A stretch of 35,479 bases of DNA from Actinomycetota bacterium (GTDB lineage Bacteria; Actinomycetota; AC-67): contig JAIVGO010000107.1 in NCBI GenBank assembly GCA_020201525.1, positions 1 through 35,479 on the forward strand. The letters run 5' to 3'. The first letter of the stretch is position 1; each line of letters begins with the position of its first letter. Shown here piece by piece: positions 14,903-23,803 of the stretch. The position numbers and the translations under genes are program-made. The notes beneath the pieces are model-generated. The model made no database searches. It had not been told where the DNA came from and saw nothing but the letters and a program-made list of their open reading frames with translations.

Positions 14903-16144
14903 CTACGTCGGTCGCGAAGGTCGCTTCCCTGCTTGTTCGTAGCGTGCGAATACCGCAATCATCACAGAGAGGACCGCGCCCGGGGCGACAAGCCATAAAG
15001 GACGCTCCGACCACCATCGCGCGTTCGATTCTCCACCGTGCCCGAAACCAAGCGGCCACAACGCGACCACCGCGAGCAAAAACGCCGTCATGTGCCAAAG
15101 AAACAATGTCATGACGATCGTGTTCGCGAAAACCACCGTTTTCCACGGCCGCTCTCGTTGTAACCACGGCGTCAATCGTTTCTTCAATAGGAGCGCGGCT
15201 CCGATCGTCCAGATCCCGACAGCGAGGTAACAGAGTGTCGGCGGATAGGCATTCGAGATCGACTCGACGTCCGTTCCCAGCAGACTCCGGGGATACGCGC
15301 CGATATGAGGGAACCAATCAAAGCGCTTGGCGCCCCCGATCGCTTGGAACATCCACTGATTCGTGAGAAGGACGAGGGCGCCCACGCCACCGAGCACCAT
15401 AAGCCATAGCGTGCGCCGGGAGAGCTTTCCGAAAGCACCGTCCGCGTAGAGATGTCCGAGCTGGTGCGGGAGCAGCAACACGAACGCTACGTTTGCATAT
15501 CGCACGAAGTGCATTTGGAAACCAAAGCCCGTTATGTCGACGATCACGGCGCAGATTCCCATTGTGATCGGTACAGCCCACCCGAAGCGTCGATGCAAGC
15601 GGATCGTCATGGGGCTGAGAGCTACAACGATGATGTACATACCGAGAAACCAGAGGGGGCCGAACGGAATGGTTGCCCCCGGCGGGTACATGCCGCGTAG
15701 CAGATGCGTGTTCCCCCATAGCGTCGGGCCGGTAGCTCCACCGGTATTTGTCAGATGGAGCACGATCTGCGCGACGGCCCAAATCCCGAGAAGAACGAAC
15801 GACGGACGTAGGAGACGTCGCAGGCGGCTGCGAATGAACGTCCACGTCGAGTTCCCGCGCCGTGCGTTCGAATCGTACGCAACGAGATTCGAGAACCCAC
15901 CCACGAAGAAAAAGATCGGCATCACTTGCAGCACCCATGTTGCCAGCCACAACCCTCGCGTAACCCCGATGGCACTCGTGGTCGAAATGACGCCGCGACG
16001 CCAGTGAATGAGGCTGATGAACCAGTGGCCGATCACAACGGTAGTGATGCTCGCGGCGCGGAGGAAATCCATGAACCGGTCCCGGGTATCCGGGGTCATC
16101 GCAACAAGGTCGTCTAGACCGATGGATGCCCGAGATTCGCCCAT
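14903..16144 (-). CDS. acyltransferase 3 family membrane protein
   Basis: A 413-residue protein with about ten transmembrane segments. The family signature begins with RFMDFLRAASITTVVIGHW, where His40 is the conserved catalytic-type His, and RSRLRRLLRPSFVLL follows. GPLWFLGMYIIVVALSP and FLWHMTAFLLAVVAL are also typical. Known role: O-acylation of exported carbohydrates, lipids or peptidoglycan at the membrane. The specific acceptor is unknown; no sugar gene cluster is adjacent. AGGGGAG lies 4 bases before the ATG. The MFS gene ends 98 bases upstream on the same strand. Confidence 0.88.
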   Translation of the reverse strand: MGESRASIGLDDLVAMTPDTRDRFMDFLRAASITTVVIGHWFISLIHWRRGVISTTSAIGVTRGLWLATWVLQVMPIFFFVGGFSNLVAYDSNARRGNSTWTFIRSRLRRLLRPSFVLLGIWAVAQIVLHLTNTGGATGPTLWGNTHLLRGMYPPGATIPFGPLWFLGMYIIVVALSPMTIRLHRRFGWAVPITMGICAVIVDITGFGFQMHFVRYANVAFVLLLPHQLGHLYADGAFGKLSRRTLWLMVLGGVGALVLLTNQWMFQAIGGAKRFDWFPHIGAYPRSLLGTDVESISNAYPPTLCYLAVGIWTIGAALLLKKRLTPWLQRERPWKTVVFANTIVMTLFLWHMTAFLLAVVALWPLGFGHGGESNARWWSERPLWLVAPGAVLSVMIAVFARYEQAGKRPSRPT

Positions 16145-16242
16145 GGATCTCCCCTACTCTGGTTCCCGAAGCATCCTGACGCTGAGCGCGAGCGAAGGCA
16201 AGGATCATCAACTATGTGCGTACTATTCGCCGGTGCCGACTG

Positions 16243-17925
16243 TCACGGCCTGTTCTCGTGGCGGTGCCATGCGGGAGGAGCGTCGTGCGTGTGGTGCGCG
16301 TGCATGGGAGGACGTTCGGTCGCTCTCGAACGAAAAACGGGGTATACGGGCCGCAGTGCTTCCTTCGTCGTGCGCATCCACGGGGGCCCCTTGGGATCGT
16401 GAAATCCGGCCGCACCGACGACTCCACCCGCTGCAAACAGGCCGGCGGCGAGCATCATCGCGACGTGGAACGAGTGTGTGGATGCGCCTCGGCTCGCCCG
16501 CACGATCTCATCGGGTGTGCTGGGATCGGGCCGGTTGAACGGCGCGACGTTCGCGCGAAATCTCGTCGACGACGTATCGATACCGTGGACGCGTGACTCC
16601 AGGCCGGCGTAGAACGTCGATGCGATGACGACGAAAATCAGCGCGCCGGCAAGTTGAGGTCCGACGCGGGAGATTGCGTTGTTGATGGCCGAGGCGACAC
16701 CGGAGTGTTGTTTGGACACGGAACTCATCAGTGCGGTGGTCAACGGAGCGACGAGCATTGACAGGCCCAGCCCGAACACGATGTATCCCGGCAGCAGGTC
16801 GATGAAGTAACGCGCCGGCGGGAGTAAACGAGCCGGCGCCGTCGTCCCGAAGATCCAGCCTGGCGAAGCAGCCGGGAGTCGCGCGAACCAGAGGACGCCG
16901 AGTGCCATGATCGCGGGACCAACGCTCATGAAGATTCGAGCGCCGTATCGAGAGGCCAGTTTGCCGAATCGAGACGACAACGTGGCAAGCAATAGTGACA
17001 TCGGGATTCCTACGAGGCCCGCGGCCGCCGGCGAGTAGCCGAGCGTGCCTTGCAAGAAGATCACGAGAAACGCAAAGGCGACGTAGAGCGCACCGTAGAT
17101 GATGACCGTCGCCACGTTCACCACGGTAAAGTTTCGCGAACGGAAAAGGTTCGGCGGTATCAGCGGGTCTTTAAAGCGGCGCATCTCGATCGGCAGAGCG
17201 ACCGCCGCCAACGCGCCGACGAGAAGTGACGTGAACGGGATCGCACCTCGCCATTGCTGTTGCTGGCCGATAATCGCGCCGAACGAAAGGCCGCCTACCG
17301 CGAGGAACACCGTCAGCGCGCCGAGCCAGTCGAAATGCGGCGTCGCGTCGTCGCCGCGTGACTCTTCGACGTGAGCCTGAGTTGCGTACACGGCGAAAAC
17401 AACCAGCGGAACGTTTATGAAGAAAACTGCGCGCCAGGAAACTGAATCGACGAGCAATCCGCCGACGAACGGTCCGAGGATTGTCATAAACGCGGACGCC
17501 CCCGCCCACATGCCGAATGCTCGTCCCTGTTCCTCGCCGTCGAACGCGGCTGTGATAATCGCGAGCGAGCCAGGGATCAACAGCGCGCCGGCTGCGCCTT
17601 GAAGGATGCGACCGATGATCAGTAGCAGGATGCTCGGGGCTATGGCGCAAAGAACCGAGGTAACGCCGAATCCGATCAGGCCGTACGAGAACATCTTGCG
17701 TCGGCCGTAATAGTCGGCGAGCACGCCGGCCAAAATCAGCAACGCCGACAGGGAGAGCAAGTAGCCGTAGTAGACGAAGTTTTCCGCGGCAAATTTTCCG
17801 AGAAAAGAGCTTTGAAGGTCTTCGCCGATCTTCGGCAACGCGACGTTGACGACGGTGGAGTCGAGAAAGACGATGCCGGAACCGAGGACCGCAGCGGTTA
17901 TCGTCCACCGCTTCGACGAGCTCAC
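16243..17925 (-). CDS. MFS drug exporter, DHA2 (EmrB/QacA) type
   Basis: A 560-residue transporter with 14 predicted membrane segments. Motifs: GSGIVFLDSTVVNVALPKIGEDL (in part) in helix 1, LADYYGRRKMF (MFS motif A), GRILQGAAGALLIPGSLAII and GPFVGGLLVDSVSWRAVFFINVP (motif C). The start is uncertain. GTG at 17925 lies 1 base after the stop of the NTF2-like gene and matches the family N-terminus, while an ATG at 17997 would overlap that gene. After the last membrane segment there is a long tail with a His-rich end (MHAHHTHDAPPAWHRHE). Known role: proton-coupled efflux of drugs or metabolites. Confidence 0.9.
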   Translation of the reverse strand: MSSSKRWTITAAVLGSGIVFLDSTVVNVALPKIGEDLQSSFLGKFAAENFVYYGYLLSLSALLILAGVLADYYGRRKMFSYGLIGFGVTSVLCAIAPSILLLIIGRILQGAAGALLIPGSLAIITAAFDGEEQGRAFGMWAGASAFMTILGPFVGGLLVDSVSWRAVFFINVPLVVFAVYATQAHVEESRGDDATPHFDWLGALTVFLAVGGLSFGAIIGQQQQWRGAIPFTSLLVGALAAVALPIEMRRFKDPLIPPNLFRSRNFTVVNVATVIIYGALYVAFAFLVIFLQGTLGYSPAAAGLVGIPMSLLLATLSSRFGKLASRYGARIFMSVGPAIMALGVLWFARLPAASPGWIFGTTAPARLLPPARYFIDLLPGYIVFGLGLSMLVAPLTTALMSSVSKQHSGVASAINNAISRVGPQLAGALIFVVIASTFYAGLESRVHGIDTSSTRFRANVAPFNRPDPSTPDEIVRASRGASTHSFHVAMMLAAGLFAAGGVVGAAGFHDPKGPPWMRTTKEALRPVYPVFRSRATERPPMHAHHTHDAPPAWHRHENRP

Positions 17926-17926
17926 T

Positions 17927-18298
17927 TCATGATCTTTCGGTCCACGCTGACCGCCATTGGGGCGGCTCGAAGGGCGCGGCGAAGTAATCGGTTTCACGCA
18001 CGATCATGCCGCCGGAAACCTCAAAAACGCTCACGCATTCGTATCGGTCGCGGCCGTAGGAAAGGGAGACTTCGCTCACCCACACGTCGTCGCTCCCGGT
18101 CACCCGTCGCACGGTCGCAACCGGGAGCCCGGGATAGCTTTGGTTGATCGCGATGATGTTGGCGCGCCCGACGACACGCTCGCCGGATTGCGGCCATTCC
18201 TGGACTGCGTCCTCCGCATAAAGAGCGCCCAGGGCGGCGAAATCATTGCTATCGACGGCGCCCCAAAACTTTTCGACGATCGATCGCCCGTTTTCCAT
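17927..18298 (-). CDS. NTF2/SnoaL-like protein
   Basis: A 123-residue protein with a cone-shaped alpha+beta fold signature: VEKFWGAVDSNDFAALGALYAEDAVQEWP at the N-terminus, then VVGRANIIAINQSY, a run of strands (VWVSEVSLSYGRDRYECVSVFEV) and IVRETDYFAAPFEPPQWR at the end. GGAGGTAGAGA precedes the ATG. Known family roles range from polyketide cyclases and isomerases to stress-associated binding proteins. It is directly followed by the MFS exporter (1-base gap), which suggests that the two share a substrate or a regulator. Confidence 0.85.
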   Translation of the reverse strand: MENGRSIVEKFWGAVDSNDFAALGALYAEDAVQEWPQSGERVVGRANIIAINQSYPGLPVATVRRVTGSDDVWVSEVSLSYGRDRYECVSVFEVSGGMIVRETDYFAAPFEPPQWRSAWTERS

Positions 18299-18652
18299 TC
18301 TCTACCTCCGTCGAGCCACCATAAACGCGCACGGCCGTCCCCTTCACGTTCAACGAGGTGTTTGAAGAGAATGCTGGTTCACGTGCGCACACCATCAGCC
18401 TGTCCCTTCCCGACTCGGCGCTCCAGACTTCGCCGGATCGTCCGAGAAGCCGGCGGACCTCCGCGTCGGCGCTTGGAAAGGCAAATGATGGGTGCGCCGT
18501 GCGAGCCGCCGGCAACACGACGAGAGTGGCCAATCTGTGCACCCCCATCTCGGGCCATGATAGCGAGCAGGCAGCGACCTTATCCATGTGGTTGACTGCC
18601 GGTGAAAGAGCAGCGCGAGACGTCTTTCCTTGACCCGGGAATAGGAGAAACC
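18299..18652. other. 354-base gap without a convincing gene
   Basis: This gap lies between the divergent NTF2-like and MMPL genes and must hold both promoters. Frames are open across it on both strands, but each one overlaps a neighbour's start. Third-position GC of the leftward frame is only moderate, and no ribosome binding site or known domain was found. The only clear signal is the GGAG site of the MMPL gene at its right end. I could not assign a -35/-10 pair. Confidence 0.5.
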
Positions 18653-20812
18653 ATGCTCGATCGACTTGCACGATGGACGTACACGCACCGCTGGAAAACG
18701 CTGATCATATGGGTCGTCGCACTCTTCGGTTCGCTCTTCTTGAGCTCCGCAGTGAAGGGGCCGTACGAGAAGAACTTCTCTCTGCCCGGCGCCGAGTCGC
18801 AGAAGGCGCTCGATCTTCTGAAGTCGCACTTCCAGTCGCGCGCCGGCGGGACGGTCGACGTGGTGTTCGAAACCGATCGCGGCGTGAACGATCCTGCAGT
18901 CAAGGCTGCGGTATCATCGCTGTTCGGCGATATCCGAGCCCTTCCCGGTGTCGACGAGATCGTCAGCCCGTACGAAAAGAACGGCGCCCGTCAGCTCGGG
19001 CGCGGCGGCAAGATCGCGTTCAGCGAAGTCCATTTCAAAGCGCAGGCACCCGACGTCCCGAAGGATGTCGTGGACAAGCTGATAGCTCGGGGCGATGCGC
19101 TGAAGGAGTCCGGAATCAAGATCGAATACGCCGGCGACGTCATCATGTTCGCCATCCAGCAGCAACCCGGCGGTGCGGAAGCCGTCGGCCTCATTGCAGC
19201 CATCCTTATCCTGTTCTTTACATTTGGATCGTTGCTCGCAATGGGTTTGCCGCTGCTGAGCGCGATTTTCGGCATCGCGATCGGTCTGTCTCTGGTTTTG
19301 ATATCTGCCAACTTCATCAGCGTTCCGCAGTTCGCTCCGCAGATCGCCGCGATGATCGGTATCGGCGTCGGGATCGATTATGCGCTGTTCATGGTCACGC
19401 GATACCGGCAAGGTCTGCATGATGGAATGGAGCCTGAAGATGCGATCGTGCTCGCGATGACGACGTCGGGACGCGCGATCGTTTTCGCCGGCGTCGTCGT
19501 CGTTATCTCGCTCTTGGGAATCTTGCTTATGGGCTTTCAGTTCATCCAAGGGCTCGCCGTCGGCGGCGCTGCAGCCGTTTTCGTTACGATGCTCGCTTCG
19601 ATCACATTGCTCCCCGCAATGCTCGGATTCGTCGGGCGCAACATCGACAAGTTCCACGTACCAGCATTCCTTCATCGCAAGACGCCGGAAGGTGGCGGAT
19701 TTTGGTACCGCTGGAGCAACTTCATCCAGCGTCGTCCGTGGACGGCTGCGATTGCCGGCCTGATCGCGCTGCTCGTGCTGGCGCTTCCGCTCTTTCACAT
19801 GCGCCTCGGCTCCGCCGATGCCGGAAACGATCCGGAAACGCTGACCACGCGTCGCGCGTACGACTTACTTTCGAAGGGTTTCGGGCCGGGATTCAACGGC
19901 CCATTGATTCTGGCGGCACCGGTGAGCTCGGCGGCCGACATTCAAGCGCTCGATCGCCTTGCGACGACGCTGGACACCACCCCCGGCGTCGCGGCCGCCA
20001 CTCCGGTATTTGCAAGCCCGTCGGGCGGCGCAGCGATCATCACCGTCTACCCCAAGACTTCGCCGCAAGACGCGCAAACGTCTGAGCTTGTCAAGAGGCT
20101 TCGTCGCGACGTCATTCCCTCCGCCATGCAGGGAACCGGTGTCAAGGTCTACGTTGGAGGGCTCACTGCGGTGTTTGTCGATTTCGCAACAAAGATTGCA
20201 CAACGTCTTCCGGTGCTAATCATCGTCGTCATCGGCCTTTCGTTCCTGTTGCTCATGGCCGTGTTCCGTTCGATTCTGGTGCCGGTGAAAGCCGCGCTCA
20301 TGAACTTGCTGTCGATCGGCGCGGCATACGGTGTCATCGTCGCCGTGTTCCAGTACGGGTGGGGCCGGTCCATCGTCGGCGTCGGTAAGACCGGACCGAT
20401 CGAATCATGGATTCCGATGATGATGTTCACGATTTTGTTCGGCCTGTCGATGGACTACGAGATCTTCCTGCTGTCCCGCGTACGCGAGGCGTACGTCGAA
20501 ACCGGGGACAACGCTGCATCGGTCGCGGACGGCGTCGCGCAGACCGGGCGCGTGATCACCGCCGCGGCTGCGATCATGATCGTCGTTTTCCTGACGTTCG
20601 TCATCGGCTTCGACATCCGTCAGGTAAAGGAGATCGGTCTCGGCCTCGCCGTCGCAGTCTTCGTTGACGTGACGTTCGTCCGCATGGTGCTGGTGCCGGC
20701 GACGATGGAGCTCCTCGGCAACGCGAACTGGTGGCTGCCGAAATGGCTCGATCGCGCGATCCCGAAGCTATCGATCGAGCAAAGCACGCCGCGGGAGCTT
20801 GAACGGGTGTGA
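18653..20812 (+). CDS. MMPL/RND family transporter
   Basis: A 719-residue membrane protein. The ATG at 18653 follows TAGGAGAAACC, a strong site. TM1 is at about 15-33, followed by an extracytoplasmic domain to about 160 and five close membrane segments. A second half of the same plan follows. The conserved proton-relay helices are GIGVGIDYALFMVTRYR (near residue 241) and GLSMDYEIFLLSRVRE (near residue 600), the Asp-Tyr pair typical of MmpL-type transporters. Known role: proton-motive export of lipids, siderophores or drugs to the envelope. There is no MmpS or lipid-synthesis gene next to it, so the substrate is unknown. It converges with the following gene with 10 bases between stops. Confidence 0.92.
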   Translation: MLDRLARWTYTHRWKTLIIWVVALFGSLFLSSAVKGPYEKNFSLPGAESQKALDLLKSHFQSRAGGTVDVVFETDRGVNDPAVKAAVSSLFGDIRALPGVDEIVSPYEKNGARQLGRGGKIAFSEVHFKAQAPDVPKDVVDKLIARGDALKESGIKIEYAGDVIMFAIQQQPGGAEAVGLIAAILILFFTFGSLLAMGLPLLSAIFGIAIGLSLVLISANFISVPQFAPQIAAMIGIGVGIDYALFMVTRYRQGLHDGMEPEDAIVLAMTTSGRAIVFAGVVVVISLLGILLMGFQFIQGLAVGGAAAVFVTMLASITLLPAMLGFVGRNIDKFHVPAFLHRKTPEGGGFWYRWSNFIQRRPWTAAIAGLIALLVLALPLFHMRLGSADAGNDPETLTTRRAYDLLSKGFGPGFNGPLILAAPVSSAADIQALDRLATTLDTTPGVAAATPVFASPSGGAAIITVYPKTSPQDAQTSELVKRLRRDVIPSAMQGTGVKVYVGGLTAVFVDFATKIAQRLPVLIIVVIGLSFLLLMAVFRSILVPVKAALMNLLSIGAAYGVIVAVFQYGWGRSIVGVGKTGPIESWIPMMMFTILFGLSMDYEIFLLSRVREAYVETGDNAASVADGVAQTGRVITAAAAIMIVVFLTFVIGFDIRQVKEIGLGLAVAVFVDVTFVRMVLVPATMELLGNANWWLPKWLDRAIPKLSIEQSTPRELERV

Positions 20813-20822
20813 GAACCGCGAA

Positions 20823-21233
20823 TCAGCGCGTCGGTTCGGCGGCGAAAGGAAGCGCGATCGCGTCGGGCTCTACCCAATGTCGTTTTGCCGCCTCGCCGTT
20901 CAAGACCGCAGGTGTCCAATGCTTCAACGCCAAGGACTTGTCGAGCAGTTCCGGATGACGAGCCACCAAGTCATCGAAGGAGTTGGCGCCTTCGCGGACG
21001 GCCGCTTCAGCGACGACGAGAATCCAGAAGCGCGTCATGGTTTCGTTGTAGAGCTCGACTGCGCCCTTGGTGCGTGCGAAACTCCTGATGCCTTCGACGA
21101 TCATGCGCGGGGCGTTAGCAATGCCGAGCCGTTGTAGATACAGAAAAGTCATCCGAAGGTGGTCGATGTGGTGAAATGCCGGCAGCGAGCCAGATTCGAA
21201 TGCCGAGAGGAATTGGTCGTCGCTCAGTTCCAT
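20823..21233 (-). CDS. conserved hypothetical protein with HxxDHLR and YNETxT motifs
   Basis: A 136-residue protein, likely starting at the ATG at 21233; longer starts add 68 residues of non-native sequence. Motifs resemble a widespread uncharacterised family: FHHIDHLRMTFLYLQRLG (about 20-37), then RMIVEGIRSFARTKGAVELYNETMTRFW (43-70). The His, Tyr and Glu/Thr positions look like a possible metal or ligand site. The remainder is helical (LVVAEAAVREGANSFDDLVARHPELLDKSLALKHW). There is no signal peptide. Upstream, 222 bases separate it from the divergent secreted-protein gene. No function can be given. Confidence 0.68.
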   Translation of the reverse strand: MELSDDQFLSAFESGSLPAFHHIDHLRMTFLYLQRLGIANAPRMIVEGIRSFARTKGAVELYNETMTRFWILVVAEAAVREGANSFDDLVARHPELLDKSLALKHWTPAVLNGEAAKRHWVEPDAIALPFAAEPTR

Positions 21234-21410
21234 GCCCGTCAGTGTACGGCCCAGCTTACGCGCGCCTATATTCGTCAGGGTTCGGTACACAAAGCCAAAC
21301 CCTGATTGGTTCCCAGGAACCGTGACGGAAAGGCTGCTCGTCATGATGATGACTGAGCCGCTGGACAAATGATCCAAACCGAAAAGAGCAGACGAAGCAG
21401 GAATATGTCC

Positions 21411-21445
21411 CCTGGGTAGAGAAAGGTGTAGAGCCACCTACCAGG
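21411..21445 (+). promoter_or_regulatory. hairpin overlapping the ribosome binding site
   Basis: CCTGG-G-TAG pairs with CTACCAGG (one bulged G). The downstream arm ends in AGG, the first part of the AGGGAGAGG ribosome binding site of the secreted gene at 21456. If it folds in the message it would partly hide that site. There is no known riboswitch consensus here. Confidence 0.35.
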
Positions 21446-21455
21446 GAGAGGGCTC

Positions 21456-23039
21456 ATGCGTTCACGTCCCCGTTTTCTCGCATCGATCGCCGCGTTCGCG
21501 ATCCTCGCATCTATCGGCGTTTCACATGCCGGCCCGGTGAGCCCGGCCGACGACTTCTCCGCCACGCCGACGGTGGATTGCTCGAACGACCCGCTGCATG
21601 AATCGACGCAAGGCCGGACGCCACTTGCCGACTATGCCGGTGGCACGAGCAGTCGGGCCGCACAGGGATACAGCTGCAACGCCGAGCAGCTCGCTTTCGT
21701 CGGGGCAGACGACGGCAGCACCGGGGGCCACGGGGGCTATCGCGTGTACCGCTACGTCGACTCGAATGGCAACATCTGCGCGTTCTTCGACACAACGTTG
21801 CTGTACCCCGTGAATGCAAAGGCCGGTGGTACCAACCTCACCGGCGTCTGGGTCCTCGATATGAACCCGGATCACTGGGTGAACGGCGTACCGCCTCGTA
21901 CCGCGAGCTTGGTGACGCCCGCGATGCAGTCGCCGCACGAATCCTTCAGCTTGAACCGGTCGCGGGGCCTCCTCGGAGCGGTGTTTGCGAACCCCGCCTT
22001 TTACCACGGCCAGTTCGACCTATACGACGTGAAAGACGACTGCCTTCACCCGACGCCGCTGTCGACATTGCCGATGGGCGTCCTCGGTCACGAAGGCTCG
22101 TTCTCGCCGGACGGCAACACGTACTACGCCGCGTCGCTCTACGGCCACACGCTGACCGCCATCGACACCTCGAATCCACTCGCGACCAAGATCATTTGGT
22201 CGTCCACGAAGTGGAACGTTCACGGAATGAACGTCAGCGATGACGGGAACCTCCTCTACTTCGCGGATGTCTCGCGCAACGGAGCGCCGGATATCGCGGG
22301 TCAGACGGGAACGGCGACGAAAGGCCTCACGATCCTCGACGTCAGCCAAGTCCAGTCGCGCCAGCTGAACCCAAACGTCGAAGCCGCGCAAGATGAGGAT
22401 CCCTTCGTCCCGCGTGTCAGCCATATCACGTGGGCGCACGTGGGGACACCGCAGACGGCTCTTCCCTTTACGGCACCCGACCCGAACAATGCCACGGTGA
22501 AGCGCCATTACTTGGTCGAAATCGACGAGTTCGGCGGTGTCGACAACGTCGGAGCGGCGCGCATCATCGACGTCGAGGACCCGACGGACCCGTTCGTCGT
22601 GTCGAACATGCGCCTTGCGGTGAACAACTTGGCGGGACAGAACGATCCGGACCAAAAGGCGGATCCGGCGGCGTCGAACTCGCTCGGCGGCTATCGCGGC
22701 CACTACTGCAGTATCCCGCGCCAGGACAACCCGCTCCTCGTCGCGTGCTCGTTCATTCTGTCGGGGCTGCGTGTGTTCGACATCAGCCACCTCGCCCGCC
22801 CGATTGAGATCGCGTATTTCAACAAGCCGTCGGTAGCCGACGGCGTCGGGACGACGGGATACGGACCACAAGGCTCTTACGCGATGTCTCAGCCCGCATT
22901 CGACATTGCCGGCCGGCAGATCTGGTATTCCGACGGAAACACGGGCTTTTACGCGCTTCGGATCGACGACGCCGTATGGCCGAGCGGGCTCGCCGACTGC
23001 GGGAGCACGCCGGACGACCCGTACTGTGCGCACAGCTGA
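21456..23039 (+). CDS. secreted LVIVD/beta-propeller-like protein
   Basis: A 527-residue protein with signal peptide MRSRPRFLASIAAFAILAS...SHA and likely cleavage after SHA near residue 25. The rest contains repeats that look like propeller blades: GLTILDVSQVQ, HYLVEIDEFG..VGAARIIDVEDPTDPFVVSNMRL, LRVFDISHLARPIEIAYF and IWYSDGNTGFYALRI. These match LVIVD-type repeats. HEGSFSPDGNTYYAASLYGHTLTAIDTSNP is also typical. Residues about 55-75 (TSRAAQGYSCNAEQLAFV) form a conserved-looking lead-in with one Cys. It is exported; binding or enzymatic role is unknown. The gene has a possible hairpin over its ribosome binding site and no adjacent partner gene. Confidence 0.85.
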   Translation: MRSRPRFLASIAAFAILASIGVSHAGPVSPADDFSATPTVDCSNDPLHESTQGRTPLADYAGGTSSRAAQGYSCNAEQLAFVGADDGSTGGHGGYRVYRYVDSNGNICAFFDTTLLYPVNAKAGGTNLTGVWVLDMNPDHWVNGVPPRTASLVTPAMQSPHESFSLNRSRGLLGAVFANPAFYHGQFDLYDVKDDCLHPTPLSTLPMGVLGHEGSFSPDGNTYYAASLYGHTLTAIDTSNPLATKIIWSSTKWNVHGMNVSDDGNLLYFADVSRNGAPDIAGQTGTATKGLTILDVSQVQSRQLNPNVEAAQDEDPFVPRVSHITWAHVGTPQTALPFTAPDPNNATVKRHYLVEIDEFGGVDNVGAARIIDVEDPTDPFVVSNMRLAVNNLAGQNDPDQKADPAASNSLGGYRGHYCSIPRQDNPLLVACSFILSGLRVFDISHLARPIEIAYFNKPSVADGVGTTGYGPQGSYAMSQPAFDIAGRQIWYSDGNTGFYALRIDDAVWPSGLADCGSTPDDPYCAHS

Positions 23040-23121
23040 AAAGCGGCTCTGCGCGCCGGCTTGGACGTGTACCGGCAACAGCTGTGACGTTGCGCCGGCC
23101 CGCCGAATCAATTCATGTGGC

Positions 23122-23142
23122 AAAAAAGGGTCTCACAGACCC
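23122..23142 (-). terminator. intrinsic terminator for the cupin gene
   Basis: Read on the minus strand: GGGTCT, loop GTG, AGACCC, then six Ts. This is a perfect 6-base stem with a clear U tract, 141 bases past the cupin stop codon. It also lies between the convergent secreted gene and the cupin gene. Confidence 0.75.
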
Positions 23143-23283
23143 CTAATGTCCGCCTGAATTAGCGCCGGGGTTCCCGTTGCCCTTTCGTCGCCTCTTCTCG
23201 CCGGAAGAGTCGCGATCGCGTGCGAGCAGTCATGTTCGCCTGTGAGATGCCAACCGGGTGAATGACCACGCCTCGCAGATCAG

Positions 23284-23655
23284 TCAGGCGGAAAGCTCCT
23301 TCGCCCTTTGCATCATGTGCGCCTCAACGCCGGACATGATTTCGGTGGGGCTGAACACGACGAATTCCGTTCCCTCGTCGGCTCCGGAAGTATGTCCCGG
23401 GTTGACGTAAAAGGCGTCGCCGGCGCCGAACGCCTCTTCCTGGTCGCCGTCGCGAAACCACATACGGCCCTTGAAAACGTAACCCCAATGCGGCGACGGG
23501 CAGTGATCGCCGGGAAGACCTTTCAAGAGCTCGGTGAGATCGCCGTCCGCGTCGAGCTTCACGATGCTCGCGGTGTATCCATTCAGTTCCGCTCGCCACT
23601 CCGTTGCCGGGCCTTGCGCATCCGGGGTAGTGCTCTCTCTCGACATCTTCGGCAT
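23284..23655 (-). CDS. cupin domain protein
   Basis: A 123-residue protein starting MPKMSRESTTPD, with AGGGGGGACC just before the ATG at 23655. Cupin motif 1 is PSPHWGYVFKGRMWF (His56 with the G-x-G-like turn), and motif 2 is FGAGDAFYVNPGHT (His88). The usual second motif-1 His and Glu are not both present, so metal binding is plausible but incomplete. It is probably a small-molecule-binding or sensor cupin rather than an enzyme with a known reaction. It reads toward the terminator at 23122 and is monocistronic. Confidence 0.82.
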   Translation of the reverse strand: MPKMSRESTTPDAQGPATEWRAELNGYTASIVKLDADGDLTELLKGLPGDHCPSPHWGYVFKGRMWFRDGDQEEAFGAGDAFYVNPGHTSGADEGTEFVVFSPTEIMSGVEAHMMQRAKELSA

Positions 23656-23710
23656 GGTCCCCCCCTGCTCATCGGGTTGCTTGACGGGAGCGTAGTAGCG
23701 AAGTGGGAGC

Positions 23711-23768
23711 GGGGCATGAGGAGTTCCCCTCATGTTTCGTTTCTGAGAAGCCCCCGGGGCATGAGGAG
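23711..23768. repeat. pair of 13-base direct repeats with an inverted copy
   Basis: GGGGCATGAGGAG occurs at 23711-23723 and again at 23756-23768, 45 bases apart start to start. Between them CCTCATG at 23728-23734 forms an inverted repeat with the first copy. The stretch lies in the 148 bases between two leftward genes. It could bind a regulator of the cupin gene or be chance in GC-rich DNA. Confidence 0.4.
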
Positions 23769-23803
23769 ATCGCACGTGCGCTGAGGAGCGGGGAAAGATC
23801 GCA

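Noticed and set aside
14665-15317. Long upstream extension of the DUF1059 and downstream frames
   Set aside because: These are shadow frames of the acyltransferase gene. The Met at 14822 and the GTG at 14664 have the expected ribosome binding site or overlap.
18249-18671. Leftward frame of about 140 codons in the gap before the MMPL gene
   Set aside because: It overlaps the NTF2-like gene, has only moderate third-position GC, lacks a clear ribosome binding site and shows no known domain.
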